Source of the DNA: Bacteroidales bacterium
GTDB lineage: Bacteria > Bacteroidota > Bacteroidia > Bacteroidales > NBLH01
Assembly: GCA_029933755.1 (NCBI GenBank)
Contig: JAOZNO010000015.1
Coordinates: forward strand, 1 to 14,686
Direction: 5' to 3'
Length of the DNA stretch: 14,686 nucleotides
Both the position numbers and the translations under genes were made by a program. Shown piece after piece: positions 1 through 6,798 of the stretch. Positions within the stretch are counted from its first letter, which is position 1, and each line of letters starts with the position of its first letter. The notes under the pieces were generated by a model. It was given only the letters and a program-made list of their open reading frames with translations. It was not told the DNA's origin and made no database searches.

Positions 1-1247
1 GATTCCGCATCACCATCTCCATAGTTAATATTATTAGCAGTATGATAGTTTACTCGTGAAACACTTTCGTCATCCGTCATGTCACGCCACTTTATACGTC
101 CTAATGAATCTTTATCACTTACTGAACCATCATCATTTCTTTGTACTGTTTTAAAGATATTACCTCTAAATGGTCTAAAACCCTCTAAATCCTCCGAAGA
201 CATAGGCCTATAAACATCTAAACACCACTCGTTTACATTACCAGCCATACAATAAAGACCATAATCATTTGGCCAATAAGCATCAACAGCTGCAGGTATT
301 GAAGCATTATCATTTAACGCTCCAGCAACTCCCATCATATCACCACGTCCACGCTGGAAATTACCTCTGAATTGTCCCATATTTTGTTTTGTATCATTCC
401 TTACAAAATCACCATTCCATGGGTATAATCTTCGGTTATATATCCGCTCAGGTGAACCTGTTGAGTTTCCGATTAAAGCTAAAGCAGCATATTCCCACTC
501 AGCTTCTGTAGGGAGTCTATATTTTGGCAACATAATACCGTCTTCCATATTTGCATGACGTTCACCACCATCAAGTGTAGGTAACATTTCGTTTACACCA
601 CTTTCATATTGTCCTGCAAGATATGCTTGCGTATTAAAATTATCCTCATCAACCTGATTAGGATTCATATCAAGTATACCTTCTTCGATTAGCATCATTT
701 CATTTACCCTATCTGTACGCCATGCACAATAGTCAGTAGCTTGCAACCAGCTAACTCCGACCACTGGATAATTATGATAAGCAGGATGTCTAAAATAATA
801 ATCAACGTAAGGTTCATTATAGGCAAGTCTTTTTCTCCAAACAAGCGTATCAGGCATAGCCTGGAAATATACGTTAGGATAACTTACAAAAACCCTTTGT
901 ATCCAGTTCATGTATTCACGGTAATCAACATTTCGTACTTCCGTCTCATCCATATAAAATGAAGCAACTGTATATCTTCTGGGTATATTATTCCAATCAT
1001 AAATTACGTCTGGTTCTGTTCTTCCCATTATAAAAGTACCACCTTCAATTAGTACTAATCCTGGTCCATCTTGTTGTTCAGCATAGTCAACAACTTCAAA
1101 TCTACCCATATCAGGGTCATTATACGCCCAACCGGTTGTATTCGATTCATTTCCTAATCCAACTCCGCCACCGCCACCGCCACAGGATGTTAAAGAAACC
1201 AAGACACTAAAAAGTGTGAGTGTTAGTAAATTCGATTTAATCTTCAT
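1..1247 (-). CDS. porK: T9SS ring lipoprotein PorK/GldK (3' end outside window)
   Basis: Read by hand from the ATG at 1245-1247; 415 complete codons are open to the left edge, so the C-terminus is missing. The N-terminus is a lipoprotein signal, MKIKSNLLTLTLFSVLVSLTSC, with lipobox LTSC and Cys22, followed directly by six glycines. From about residue 61 comes a sulfatase-modifying (formylglycine-enzyme-like) fold: LIEGGTFIMG (67-76), the METEV-like DETEVRN (100-106), VVGVSW (162-167), RLPTEAEWEYAA (244-255) and MAGNVNEW (334-341). This is the GldK/PorK pattern. Family knowledge: PorK with PorN forms the periplasmic ring under the outer membrane in T9SS. The gene starts 33 bp after porP, so the two are probably cotranscribed, and the porP-porK order matches the porPKLMN operon of Porphyromonas gingivalis. 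porL, porM and porN would be expected beyond the left edge. A stand-alone formylglycine enzyme is the alternative but fits the context less well. Confidence 0.93.
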   Translation of the reverse strand, partial: MKIKSNLLTLTLFSVLVSLTSCGGGGGGVGLGNESNTTGWAYNDPDMGRFEVVDYAEQQDGPGLVLIEGGTFIMGRTEPDVIYDWNNIPRRYTVASFYMDETEVRNVDYREYMNWIQRVFVSYPNVYFQAMPDTLVWRKRLAYNEPYVDYYFRHPAYHNYPVVGVSWLQATDYCAWRTDRVNEMMLIEEGILDMNPNQVDEDNFNTQAYLAGQYESGVNEMLPTLDGGERHANMEDGIMLPKYRLPTEAEWEYAALALIGNSTGSPERIYNRRLYPWNGDFVRNDTKQNMGQFRGNFQRGRGDMMGVAGALNDNASIPAAVDAYWPNDYGLYCMAGNVNEWCLDVYRPMSSEDLEGFRPFRGNIFKTVQRNDDGSVSDKDSLGRIKWRDMTDDESVSRVNYHTANNINYGDGDAE

Positions 1248-1280
1248 AATAATTTTATATTATTTTATACGCAAATATAA

Positions 1281-2270
1281 CTAAAAAACCGGACAACTTA
1301 TTGTACTGTAATCCTTAATTTTTTTTCTACAATTAAATAAATAGCTCAATGATATTTCATGAGTGCCCAAAGAATGTCCAAAAAAGCTTGATAATGTTGC
1401 ATCATAACTATATCCGATTTTAAATTGTTTTGCATCCATGTGAAAGGATAAAACCAGAGCATCATAATGCAGTTTTAAATCCTGCCTAAAGAACACACCA
1501 AGTGCAATACTTGAAATGTCAAAATACATGCCATAATACAACATATTAAAATTTTGCTGTTGAATATATACCACATTTGGTTCCAAAATATAGCTTGAGC
1601 TTTTTGAGTCGTTCTTTATTATTGGAAAAGCAGCACCAATATGTGCTGTAATTTTCATAGGTAAAATAAGATTATGTTCTGCTACAATGCTTTGAGGAAT
1701 ATGGCTAACATTTACTCCGAAAAAATATTTTTTATAATTAAATAACATTGAAGCTGAAAAATCGGGTGTAAATATTGCTTGAATGTTAATACTTTCTGAG
1801 TTTGGAAACACAACACCAAACCGCGAATCAATCATATCAGCAAAAACAAGATCATTTGCATTTACACTTCGCTGATATATAGAAGCTTCCAGTGCTAATT
1901 TTAATGATATATTTGAATTAATTTTTACTTTGTATGCATATATAAAATCAGCATTTAACATACTAAACACGCCACCTCCCTGATCATCTTTCATCATTCT
2001 TATACCCAATCCACCATGTACTATTTCAGAGTACTGATCATAAGACACTGAATAAGTCACATAAGGAAATTGTACCCCCGGCCACTGATTTCTATACGAG
2101 ACCATTATTCTGGGACAGTAATCAGTTCCGGCATAAGCTGGATTTAGATACAGTCTATCAGAGAATAATTGTGAAAATTGAACATCCTGTGCAATTAACA
2201 TATTACTATTAATTACTAATAACAAAATAGTAATCCATACTAAAGCAATATTTTTTTTAATTCTCACCAT
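1281..2270 (-). CDS. porP: T9SS outer-membrane protein PorP/SprF family
   Basis: 329 residues if it starts at the ATG at 2268-2270. That start is chosen because MVRIKKN followed by a hydrophobic stretch ending near NMLIAQ (residues 1-28) is a clean signal peptide. The open frame runs up to 2363, but the added 31 residues are polar and aromatic and spoil the signal; MGIITNMVRI at 2288 is the only serious alternative. The mature part opens with DVQFSQLFSDRLYLNPAYAG (29-48), the hallmark of PorP/SprF proteins, and continues as alternating beta strands with glycine turns, as in an outer-membrane barrel. The stop is TAG. Family knowledge: PorP is an outer-membrane T9SS component; PorP-type proteins also help anchor or export specific partners such as SprB. 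Position just ahead of porK favours the core PorP over an accessory SprF paralogue. No perfect TAnnTTTG box was found close upstream. Confidence 0.93.
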   Translation of the reverse strand: MVRIKKNIALVWITILLLVINSNMLIAQDVQFSQLFSDRLYLNPAYAGTDYCPRIMVSYRNQWPGVQFPYVTYSVSYDQYSEIVHGGLGIRMMKDDQGGGVFSMLNADFIYAYKVKINSNISLKLALEASIYQRSVNANDLVFADMIDSRFGVVFPNSESINIQAIFTPDFSASMLFNYKKYFFGVNVSHIPQSIVAEHNLILPMKITAHIGAAFPIIKNDSKSSSYILEPNVVYIQQQNFNMLYYGMYFDISSIALGVFFRQDLKLHYDALVLSFHMDAKQFKIGYSYDATLSSFFGHSLGTHEISLSYLFNCRKKIKDYSTISCPVF

Positions 2271-2410
2271 ATTCGTAATGATACCCATATTAATGAACTC
2301 GATAGAATAACAATAATAGTTTCTCAATAATGATATATTTAGTGCCTGAATATGAAACGACAACTATCAGGTTAATAGCACTATAGCATAAAACATCGAC
2401 ATGAATATTT

Positions 2411-2496
2411 GATCATTAATCGTCATTCGCTTTGCTGTCATTAATGGTCATTTTTGTAATACTTTAATAATAATCACTTAATGACAAAATGACCAT
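2411..2496. promoter_or_regulatory. Clustered TCATT repeats, candidate operator array
   Basis: TCATT occurs at 2413, 2423, 2438 and 2448 on the plus strand, and its reverse complement AATGA at 2480 and 2488. The first four form two pairs with exactly 10 bp between pair members. The 17 bp units 2411-2427 and 2436-2452 (second copy TGTCATTAATGGTCATT) match at 14 of 17 positions, 25 bp apart. ATGGTCATTTTTGT (2444-2457) is also mirrored by ACAAAATGACCAT (2484-2496) with one base bulged. Paired direct repeats about a helical turn apart are typical of dimeric response regulators; TGTCAT resembles a Pho-box half site, though Pho boxes use 11 bp spacing. Function is inferred only. Confidence 0.45.
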
Positions 2497-2615
2497 ATAT
2501 TCAAAACATAATTGTATCAAAAACCTTTATAGAATTAAGACCATAGAGTTTTCGTTCAAAAACTATTTAATAATATTGTGCTAAACTCAAATTCGTAAAA
2601 AACAAATTTACTATC

Positions 2616-2644
2616 TTGCATTATTCAAAATTATTATATTTTTG
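2616..2644 (+). promoter_or_regulatory. porU promoter, Bacteroidota type
   Basis: A TTG at 2616-2618 is followed after 18 bp by TATTTTTG at 2637-2644, a full match to the -7 consensus TAnnTTTG of the Bacteroidota primary sigma factor. Transcription would begin near 2650, giving a leader of roughly 70 nt before porU. Confidence 0.6.
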
Positions 2645-2650
2645 AATAAT
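2620..2650. repeat. 11 bp perfect inverted repeat over the porU -7 box
   Basis: ATTATTCAAAA at 2620-2630 and TTTTGAATAAT at 2640-2650 are exact reverse complements separated by 9 bp. Arm centres are 20 bp apart, about two helical turns, and the right arm covers most of the -7 element. This is the layout of a repressor operator, but the arms are mostly A/T and chance cannot be excluded. Confidence 0.5.
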
Positions 2651-2679
2651 ATAGCTTAAAAGCAAAGCATGTAGCTATA
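2650..2679 (+). other. Possible 5' leader hairpin of porU mRNA
   Basis: TATAGCT at 2650-2656 pairs with AGCTATA at 2673-2679 across a 16 nt loop that contains AGCAAAGC. It sits at the predicted 5' end of the transcript, where a hairpin can protect mRNA. The stem is short and AU-rich, so the structure is tentative. Confidence 0.3.
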
Positions 2680-2719
2680 ACGCAAAATTGCTAAAAATAA
2701 TTTATTAAAATAAAAAATT

Positions 2720-5700
2720 GTGCAAAAATTACAATTTATTAGTGTTTTAATACTTATTGTGGTTATTGAAAGCCAGGTAAGTTCACAAAGTATCACTATA
2801 AACAGAGATTTATATTGGGTAACACCTTTAAAAGAAACAAATACTTACAAAAGGTTAATTGATGATAAAACCCAAATATATAATATTTTCAAGTTTAAGA
2901 ATGCTGATTATAACCAAAGAGAAGACTTTTTACCTTTTTACTATGAGTTAATTAAATTAAATTTTGAAGATTATACTGTTAAATTAACAAACATGAAATT
3001 TGTTCTTCTAACAAATGATGAAAAGAAATTAATCAGTAAAAGTCAAATACCTTTCAATATTGAGTTTAAACAAGAACTTTTATATCAAAAGAAAACGCCC
3101 CATTTATCATTATCAATTTTTCCTTTCAAAAAAAACATACAAACGGGTGAGCTTTATAAATTAACAAATTTCACATTAATTATAGATAAAACCAATAATG
3201 AAAATCCTAAGATAAAAACAAAAAAAGCGTATACAACAAGTTCTGTCTTAAGTTCGGGCAGTTGGTTTAAAATTAAGATTAAAGAAAGTGGCATATACCG
3301 CTTAAGTTTTGATGACTTAAAAAATCTGGGAATTGGCAATCCTCAAAATGTACGTATCTTTGGAAATGGTGGAGCAATGCTATCCTACTACAATGATGGC
3401 ACACAGCATGATGACCTATCGGAAATTGACATACTCATTAAAGATAATTATGTTTTATTTTATGGTGATGGACCAACCCAGTGGGAATATAACAGTTTAG
3501 ATGGAATATTTAATCAGAAACTAAATTTATATTCTGATTACGCCTATTATTTTTTAAGTTCTGACTACAACAGCGGCAGTGATAATAGTATTAAAACAGA
3601 ATTACAGTCAAATAAGCCCATTACAAAAACTATAAATATTTTTGATGATTTTGCCTACTACGAAACGGACTCGATTAACCTGATTAGATCGGGAAGACTA
3701 TGGGTAGGCGAACTATTTGATTTTCAAACAGAATATAATTTTGACTTTAACTTCCCAAATCTAATTACAGAAAGTCCGGTAAGTCTAAGCACCTCTCTAC
3801 TAGCACGATCACCTATTGCAAGTTCTTTTTCAATAAGGTTTGCAGGAGTAGGGTTTAATTCTACTTTTGGATCAGTAAGCTATGATTATGAAAAACTTTA
3901 TGCCGTTCATAGAAAAAATAATTTTGTAGCTACATCGCAAACAGGAGAAAAAATTAGTGTAAACCTAATTTACAATAAAAGTACAGCGTCATCTTTGGGG
4001 TGGTTAGATTATATTACATTAAATGTGCAGAGAGAATTAAAATTTACAGGAAATCAAATGGCCTTTAGAAATATAAGCTCTGTTGGAATTGGTGAAACAA
4101 GTGAATTTACGATTTCTAATGCTGATGCAAATGTCCAAATTTGGGAAATAACAAATCCAAACAGGCCAAAAATTGTACAAACAAGTCAGAACACAGCTTA
4201 CAAAACTTTTAGACTTGATACGGATAGCCTGCGTAGTTTTATTGCATATAATGGTAATACATTTTTATCAGCTATATTAGAAGGTGATGATCTTGGATTA
4301 ATAGCAAATCAAAACCTGCACAGTATTATGCAAACTGATATGGTTATTGTAAGCCATCCAAAATTTATAAAAAATGCTGAACAATTAAAAAAAATCCATG
4401 AAGATCAGGATCAGTTAAAAGTAACACTTGTAAGTACAGAAGAAGTGTATAACGAATTTTCTTCAGGCGCAGCTGATGTTTCAGCCATTAGAAATTTTTT
4501 AAAAATGCTTTATGACCGGGCGGCAAATCAAAATGAAATTACAAAGTATTTACTACTCTTTGGCGATGGATCATACGACAATAAACATAACAGTCCGGAA
4601 AATACCAATTACATCTTAACTTATCAATCAGAAAACTCATTGCATCCTACCCAATCATTTGTAACAGATGATTTTTTCGGTTTACTTGATGATGGTGAAG
4701 GTGGTTCAAGTGGTTTAGTAGATATTGGCATTGGTAGACTACCTGTTACTAATGAATATGAAGCAAACACAGCCATTGAAAAAATTAAGATGTATCTAAA
4801 CATACAATCCTATGGTGATTGGCGAAATCAACTATGTTTTATTGCTGATGATGAAGATAGTGGTTTGCATATGAGCCAGGCAGACGAATTAACAAAAATT
4901 GTAAAAAATAATTATCCAGTTTTCAATATTGACAAAATCTATTTAGACGCTTTTCAACAAGAAAGCTCAGCAACCGGACAGCGATATCCTGAAGTAAATA
5001 GAGCAATTGATGATCATATTACAAAAGGCACATTACTATTTAATTATACAGGACACGGTGGCGAAAGTGGTTTGGCAGAAGAACAAATTATTACAATTGA
5101 CCAAATTAATAAATGGGTAAATCCATACACTCTAACTGTATTTATGACAGCAACCTGCGAATTTAGCCGTTATGATGATTACGAAAAAACGACTGCTGGT
5201 GAATATATTTTTCTAAACCCCAATGGTGGAGCTGTTGCACTATTTTCAACCACCAGGCTTGTTTTTGCCTCACCAAACTTTACACTAAATAAGAACTTCT
5301 ATCAGTATGTTTTTGAAAAAGATCAAACTAGTCAGGAACGATATTGTCTGGGCGATATTATGAGATTAACGAAAAATGCCACAAATGGAGATAATAAAAG
5401 AAATTTTAGCCTGTTAGGTGATCCAGCATTAAAACTAAGTTATGCCCAACAGAATATTATTACCACATCAATTATTAAAAACTCAGAAAACACACAAGCC
5501 GATACCTTAAATGCATTTGACAAAGTTACAATTATGGGTGAAGTTCATAGTAGCGATGGGGAATTAAATAGTCAGTTTAATGGAATATTATACCCTACAA
5601 TATTTGACAAATTTAAGACCGTAAAAACACTTGATAATGATGGGGAAGGAAGTTTTGAATATACCGTACAAAATAATAAGCTATTTAAAGGTAAAGCAAG

Positions 5701-6529
5701 TGTAAATAAAGGTAAATTCAATTTTAGCTTTATTGTACCCAAAGACATTCGATATAATATTGATACAGGAAAAATTAGTTACTATGCAAAAAATGAAACA
5801 GAAGCGATTGATGCTTACGGATTTAGTAAGGACATCCTCATTGGTGGATCTTCCGGTAATGACAATGATGACCAAACCGGACCAATTATAAAAATGTATT
5901 TAAACGATAACAGCTTTGTATCAGGCGGAATAACAAATAAAAATCCGTCAATACTTGCTTTTGTTGAGGATGAAAACGGAATAAATACAACTGGAAATGG
6001 CATTGGACACGATATTGTTGCGATAATTGATGACGATTTAAATCAAAAATTTAATTTAAATGATTTTTATGAATCAGAAATAGATAATTATACAAAAGGA
6101 AGTATAAATTACCAGTTGCATGAACTTGCTGAAGGTGAACATAAATTAAAACTTAAAGTTTGGGACATTTACAATAACTCAAATGAGGATTCACTATTTT
6201 TTATGGTTGTGAGCGATTCAGAATTTAAAATTAGCCATGTTTTAAATTATCCTAACCCATTTACAACAAATACTTCTTTCTTTTTTGAACACAATCGTCC
6301 CAATCAAAATCTAAACACCTTAATTCAAATATTTACTGTTTCGGGAAAAGTTGTTAAAAGTATTCACACTGAAATAATTACTGAAGGTTTCAGATCAGAA
6401 GGTATTTCATGGAATGGACTGGATGATTTTGGAAACAGAATTGGAAAAGGTGTGTATTTTTATAAAATAACAGTACAAACCAGTGATAATGAAAAAGCTG
6501 AACACTATGAGAAACTACTAATTTTTTAA
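2720..6529 (+). CDS. porU: T9SS C-terminal signal peptidase/sortase PorU
   Basis: 1269 residues, slightly longer than the P. gingivalis protein (about 1158). The start is GTG, the only choice because an in-frame TAA lies three codons upstream. A signal peptide (1-23, MQKLQFISVLILIVVIESQ) leads into an N-terminal beta-rich region with GSWFKIKIKESGIYRLSF (about 180-197) typical of PorU. The gingipain (peptidase C25) domain spans about 537-910 and includes LLLFGDGSYD (about 610-619), the His of NYTGHGGES (His779) and the Cys of ATCEFSRYD (Cys813). The 34-residue spacing of this dyad agrees with C25 enzymes. The C-terminus from about 1172 carries NYPNPF and ends GKGVYFYKITV...KLLIF, a type A T9SS sorting domain. 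Family knowledge: PorU cleaves the C-terminal signal of T9SS cargo on the cell surface and attaches it to A-LPS, in complex with PorV. The gene faces away from porP and is followed by porV. Confidence 0.97.
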   Translation: MQKLQFISVLILIVVIESQVSSQSITINRDLYWVTPLKETNTYKRLIDDKTQIYNIFKFKNADYNQREDFLPFYYELIKLNFEDYTVKLTNMKFVLLTNDEKKLISKSQIPFNIEFKQELLYQKKTPHLSLSIFPFKKNIQTGELYKLTNFTLIIDKTNNENPKIKTKKAYTTSSVLSSGSWFKIKIKESGIYRLSFDDLKNLGIGNPQNVRIFGNGGAMLSYYNDGTQHDDLSEIDILIKDNYVLFYGDGPTQWEYNSLDGIFNQKLNLYSDYAYYFLSSDYNSGSDNSIKTELQSNKPITKTINIFDDFAYYETDSINLIRSGRLWVGELFDFQTEYNFDFNFPNLITESPVSLSTSLLARSPIASSFSIRFAGVGFNSTFGSVSYDYEKLYAVHRKNNFVATSQTGEKISVNLIYNKSTASSLGWLDYITLNVQRELKFTGNQMAFRNISSVGIGETSEFTISNADANVQIWEITNPNRPKIVQTSQNTAYKTFRLDTDSLRSFIAYNGNTFLSAILEGDDLGLIANQNLHSIMQTDMVIVSHPKFIKNAEQLKKIHEDQDQLKVTLVSTEEVYNEFSSGAADVSAIRNFLKMLYDRAANQNEITKYLLLFGDGSYDNKHNSPENTNYILTYQSENSLHPTQSFVTDDFFGLLDDGEGGSSGLVDIGIGRLPVTNEYEANTAIEKIKMYLNIQSYGDWRNQLCFIADDEDSGLHMSQADELTKIVKNNYPVFNIDKIYLDAFQQESSATGQRYPEVNRAIDDHITKGTLLFNYTGHGGESGLAEEQIITIDQINKWVNPYTLTVFMTATCEFSRYDDYEKTTAGEYIFLNPNGGAVALFSTTRLVFASPNFTLNKNFYQYVFEKDQTSQERYCLGDIMRLTKNATNGDNKRNFSLLGDPALKLSYAQQNIITTSIIKNSENTQADTLNAFDKVTIMGEVHSSDGELNSQFNGILYPTIFDKFKTVKTLDNDGEGSFEYTVQNNKLFKGKASVNKGKFNFSFIVPKDIRYNIDTGKISYYAKNETEAIDAYGFSKDILIGGSSGNDNDDQTGPIIKMYLNDNSFVSGGITNKNPSILAFVEDENGINTTGNGIGHDIVAIIDDDLNQKFNLNDFYESEIDNYTKGSINYQLHELAEGEHKLKLKVWDIYNNSNEDSLFFMVVSDSEFKISHVLNYPNPFTTNTSFFFEHNRPNQNLNTLIQIFTVSGKVVKSIHTEIITEGFRSEGISWNGLDDFGNRIGKGVYFYKITVQTSDNEKAEHYEKLLIF

Positions 6530-6535
6530 CTATGA
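6528..6535. repeat. Left 8 bp direct repeat (possible target-site duplication)
   Basis: AACTATGA begins inside the last two bases of the porU stop codon and recurs exactly at 6663-6670. The two copies flank the GC-rich inverted-repeat element between them, as expected for a target-site duplication. Confidence 0.6.
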
Positions 6536-6662
6536 GTCCGCTCCGAAAAGTGTAATTTTCTGTATTCAGCCGCTAAGCGGGTTTTTAATAAGCAGATATA
6601 CAAACTAATACATTTTTACTTTTAATAGAATTACCCGCTAAGCGGCTTTTCGGAGTGCCGTC
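6536..6662. mobile_element. MITE-like inverted-repeat element between porU and porV
   Basis: A 127 bp block with GC-rich ends and an AT-rich core. The outer arms CTCCGAAAAG (6541-6550) and CTTTTCGGAG (6646-6655) are exact reverse complements. Inside them GCCGCTAAGCGGGT (6569-6582) and ACCCGCTAAGCGGC (6633-6646) are inverted copies matching at 13 of 14 positions, and each is itself a near-palindrome (CCGC-TAA-GCGG). On the left, 18 bp separate outer and inner arms; on the right they abut, so a folded form would have a bulge. The extreme ends (GTCCG and TGCCGTC) match only partly. There is no room for a transposase, so it would be mobilised in trans. An 8 bp duplication is known for several IS families (for example ISL3, IS66, IS1595), but I cannot assign a parent. 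It may also act as a transcription attenuator, because the left inner stem is followed by GTTTTT. Confidence 0.65.
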
Positions 6663-6670
6663 AACTATGA
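6663..6670. repeat. Right 8 bp direct repeat (possible target-site duplication)
   Basis: AACTATGA is the second exact copy of the octamer at the porU stop codon and bounds the element on the porV side. Bases just outside the octamers differ, so the duplication is exactly 8 bp. Confidence 0.6.
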
Positions 6671-6750
6671 AATTAATAAATACTTATATTATAGTTGTGA
6701 TGTGTTAATTATTTTAATTGCGTAAAATAAAATTATAATTTTGACGTTTG

Positions 6751-6776
6751 TAAATTTGATAAAGCTATATCAAATT
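6751..6776 (+). promoter_or_regulatory. Candidate porV -7 box inside an inverted repeat
   Basis: TAAATTTG at 6751-6758 matches TAnnTTTG and lies about 40 bp before the porV start. A second match, TAATTTTG, is at 6736-6743 with a TTG 15 bp further up (6718-6720); neither has an ideally spaced -33 element. AATTTGATA (6753-6761) and TATCAAATT (6768-6776) form a perfect 9 bp inverted repeat with a 6 bp spacer across the -7 box and likely start site. A separate porV promoter would make sense given the inserted element after porU. Confidence 0.45.
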
Positions 6777-6798
6777 ACCATAAACAACCTAAATAAAT

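Larger units (their letters stand above)
2271..2719. other. Divergent control region between porP and porU
   Basis: About 450 bp with no convincing coding sequence separate the two arms of the T9SS locus. It holds a cluster of TCATT/AATGA motifs (2411-2494), a porU promoter (2616-2644) lying within an 11 bp inverted repeat (2620-2650), and a hairpin-forming pair (2650-2679) in the expected porU leader. For porP, the only perfect leftward TAnnTTTG is TAAATTTG at 2610-2603, which would leave a leader over 300 nt long, so the porP promoter is unresolved. The remaining stretch (2271-2400) shows nothing that I recognise. Confidence 0.8.

Noticed and set aside
741..962. 73-codon open frame on the plus strand
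   Set aside because: It lies antisense within porK, whose own frame is clearly coding, and has no recognisable domain or start context.
2271..2363. Extension of porP by 31 residues to the ATG at 2363
   Set aside because: The added residues would precede and mask a clean signal peptide that starts at 2270; the later start is more plausible.
2603..2610. Leftward TAAATTTG as the porP promoter
   Set aside because: It would give a leader over 300 nt, and the nearest TTG is only 15 bp away; kept as a remark in the control region entry, not as a feature.
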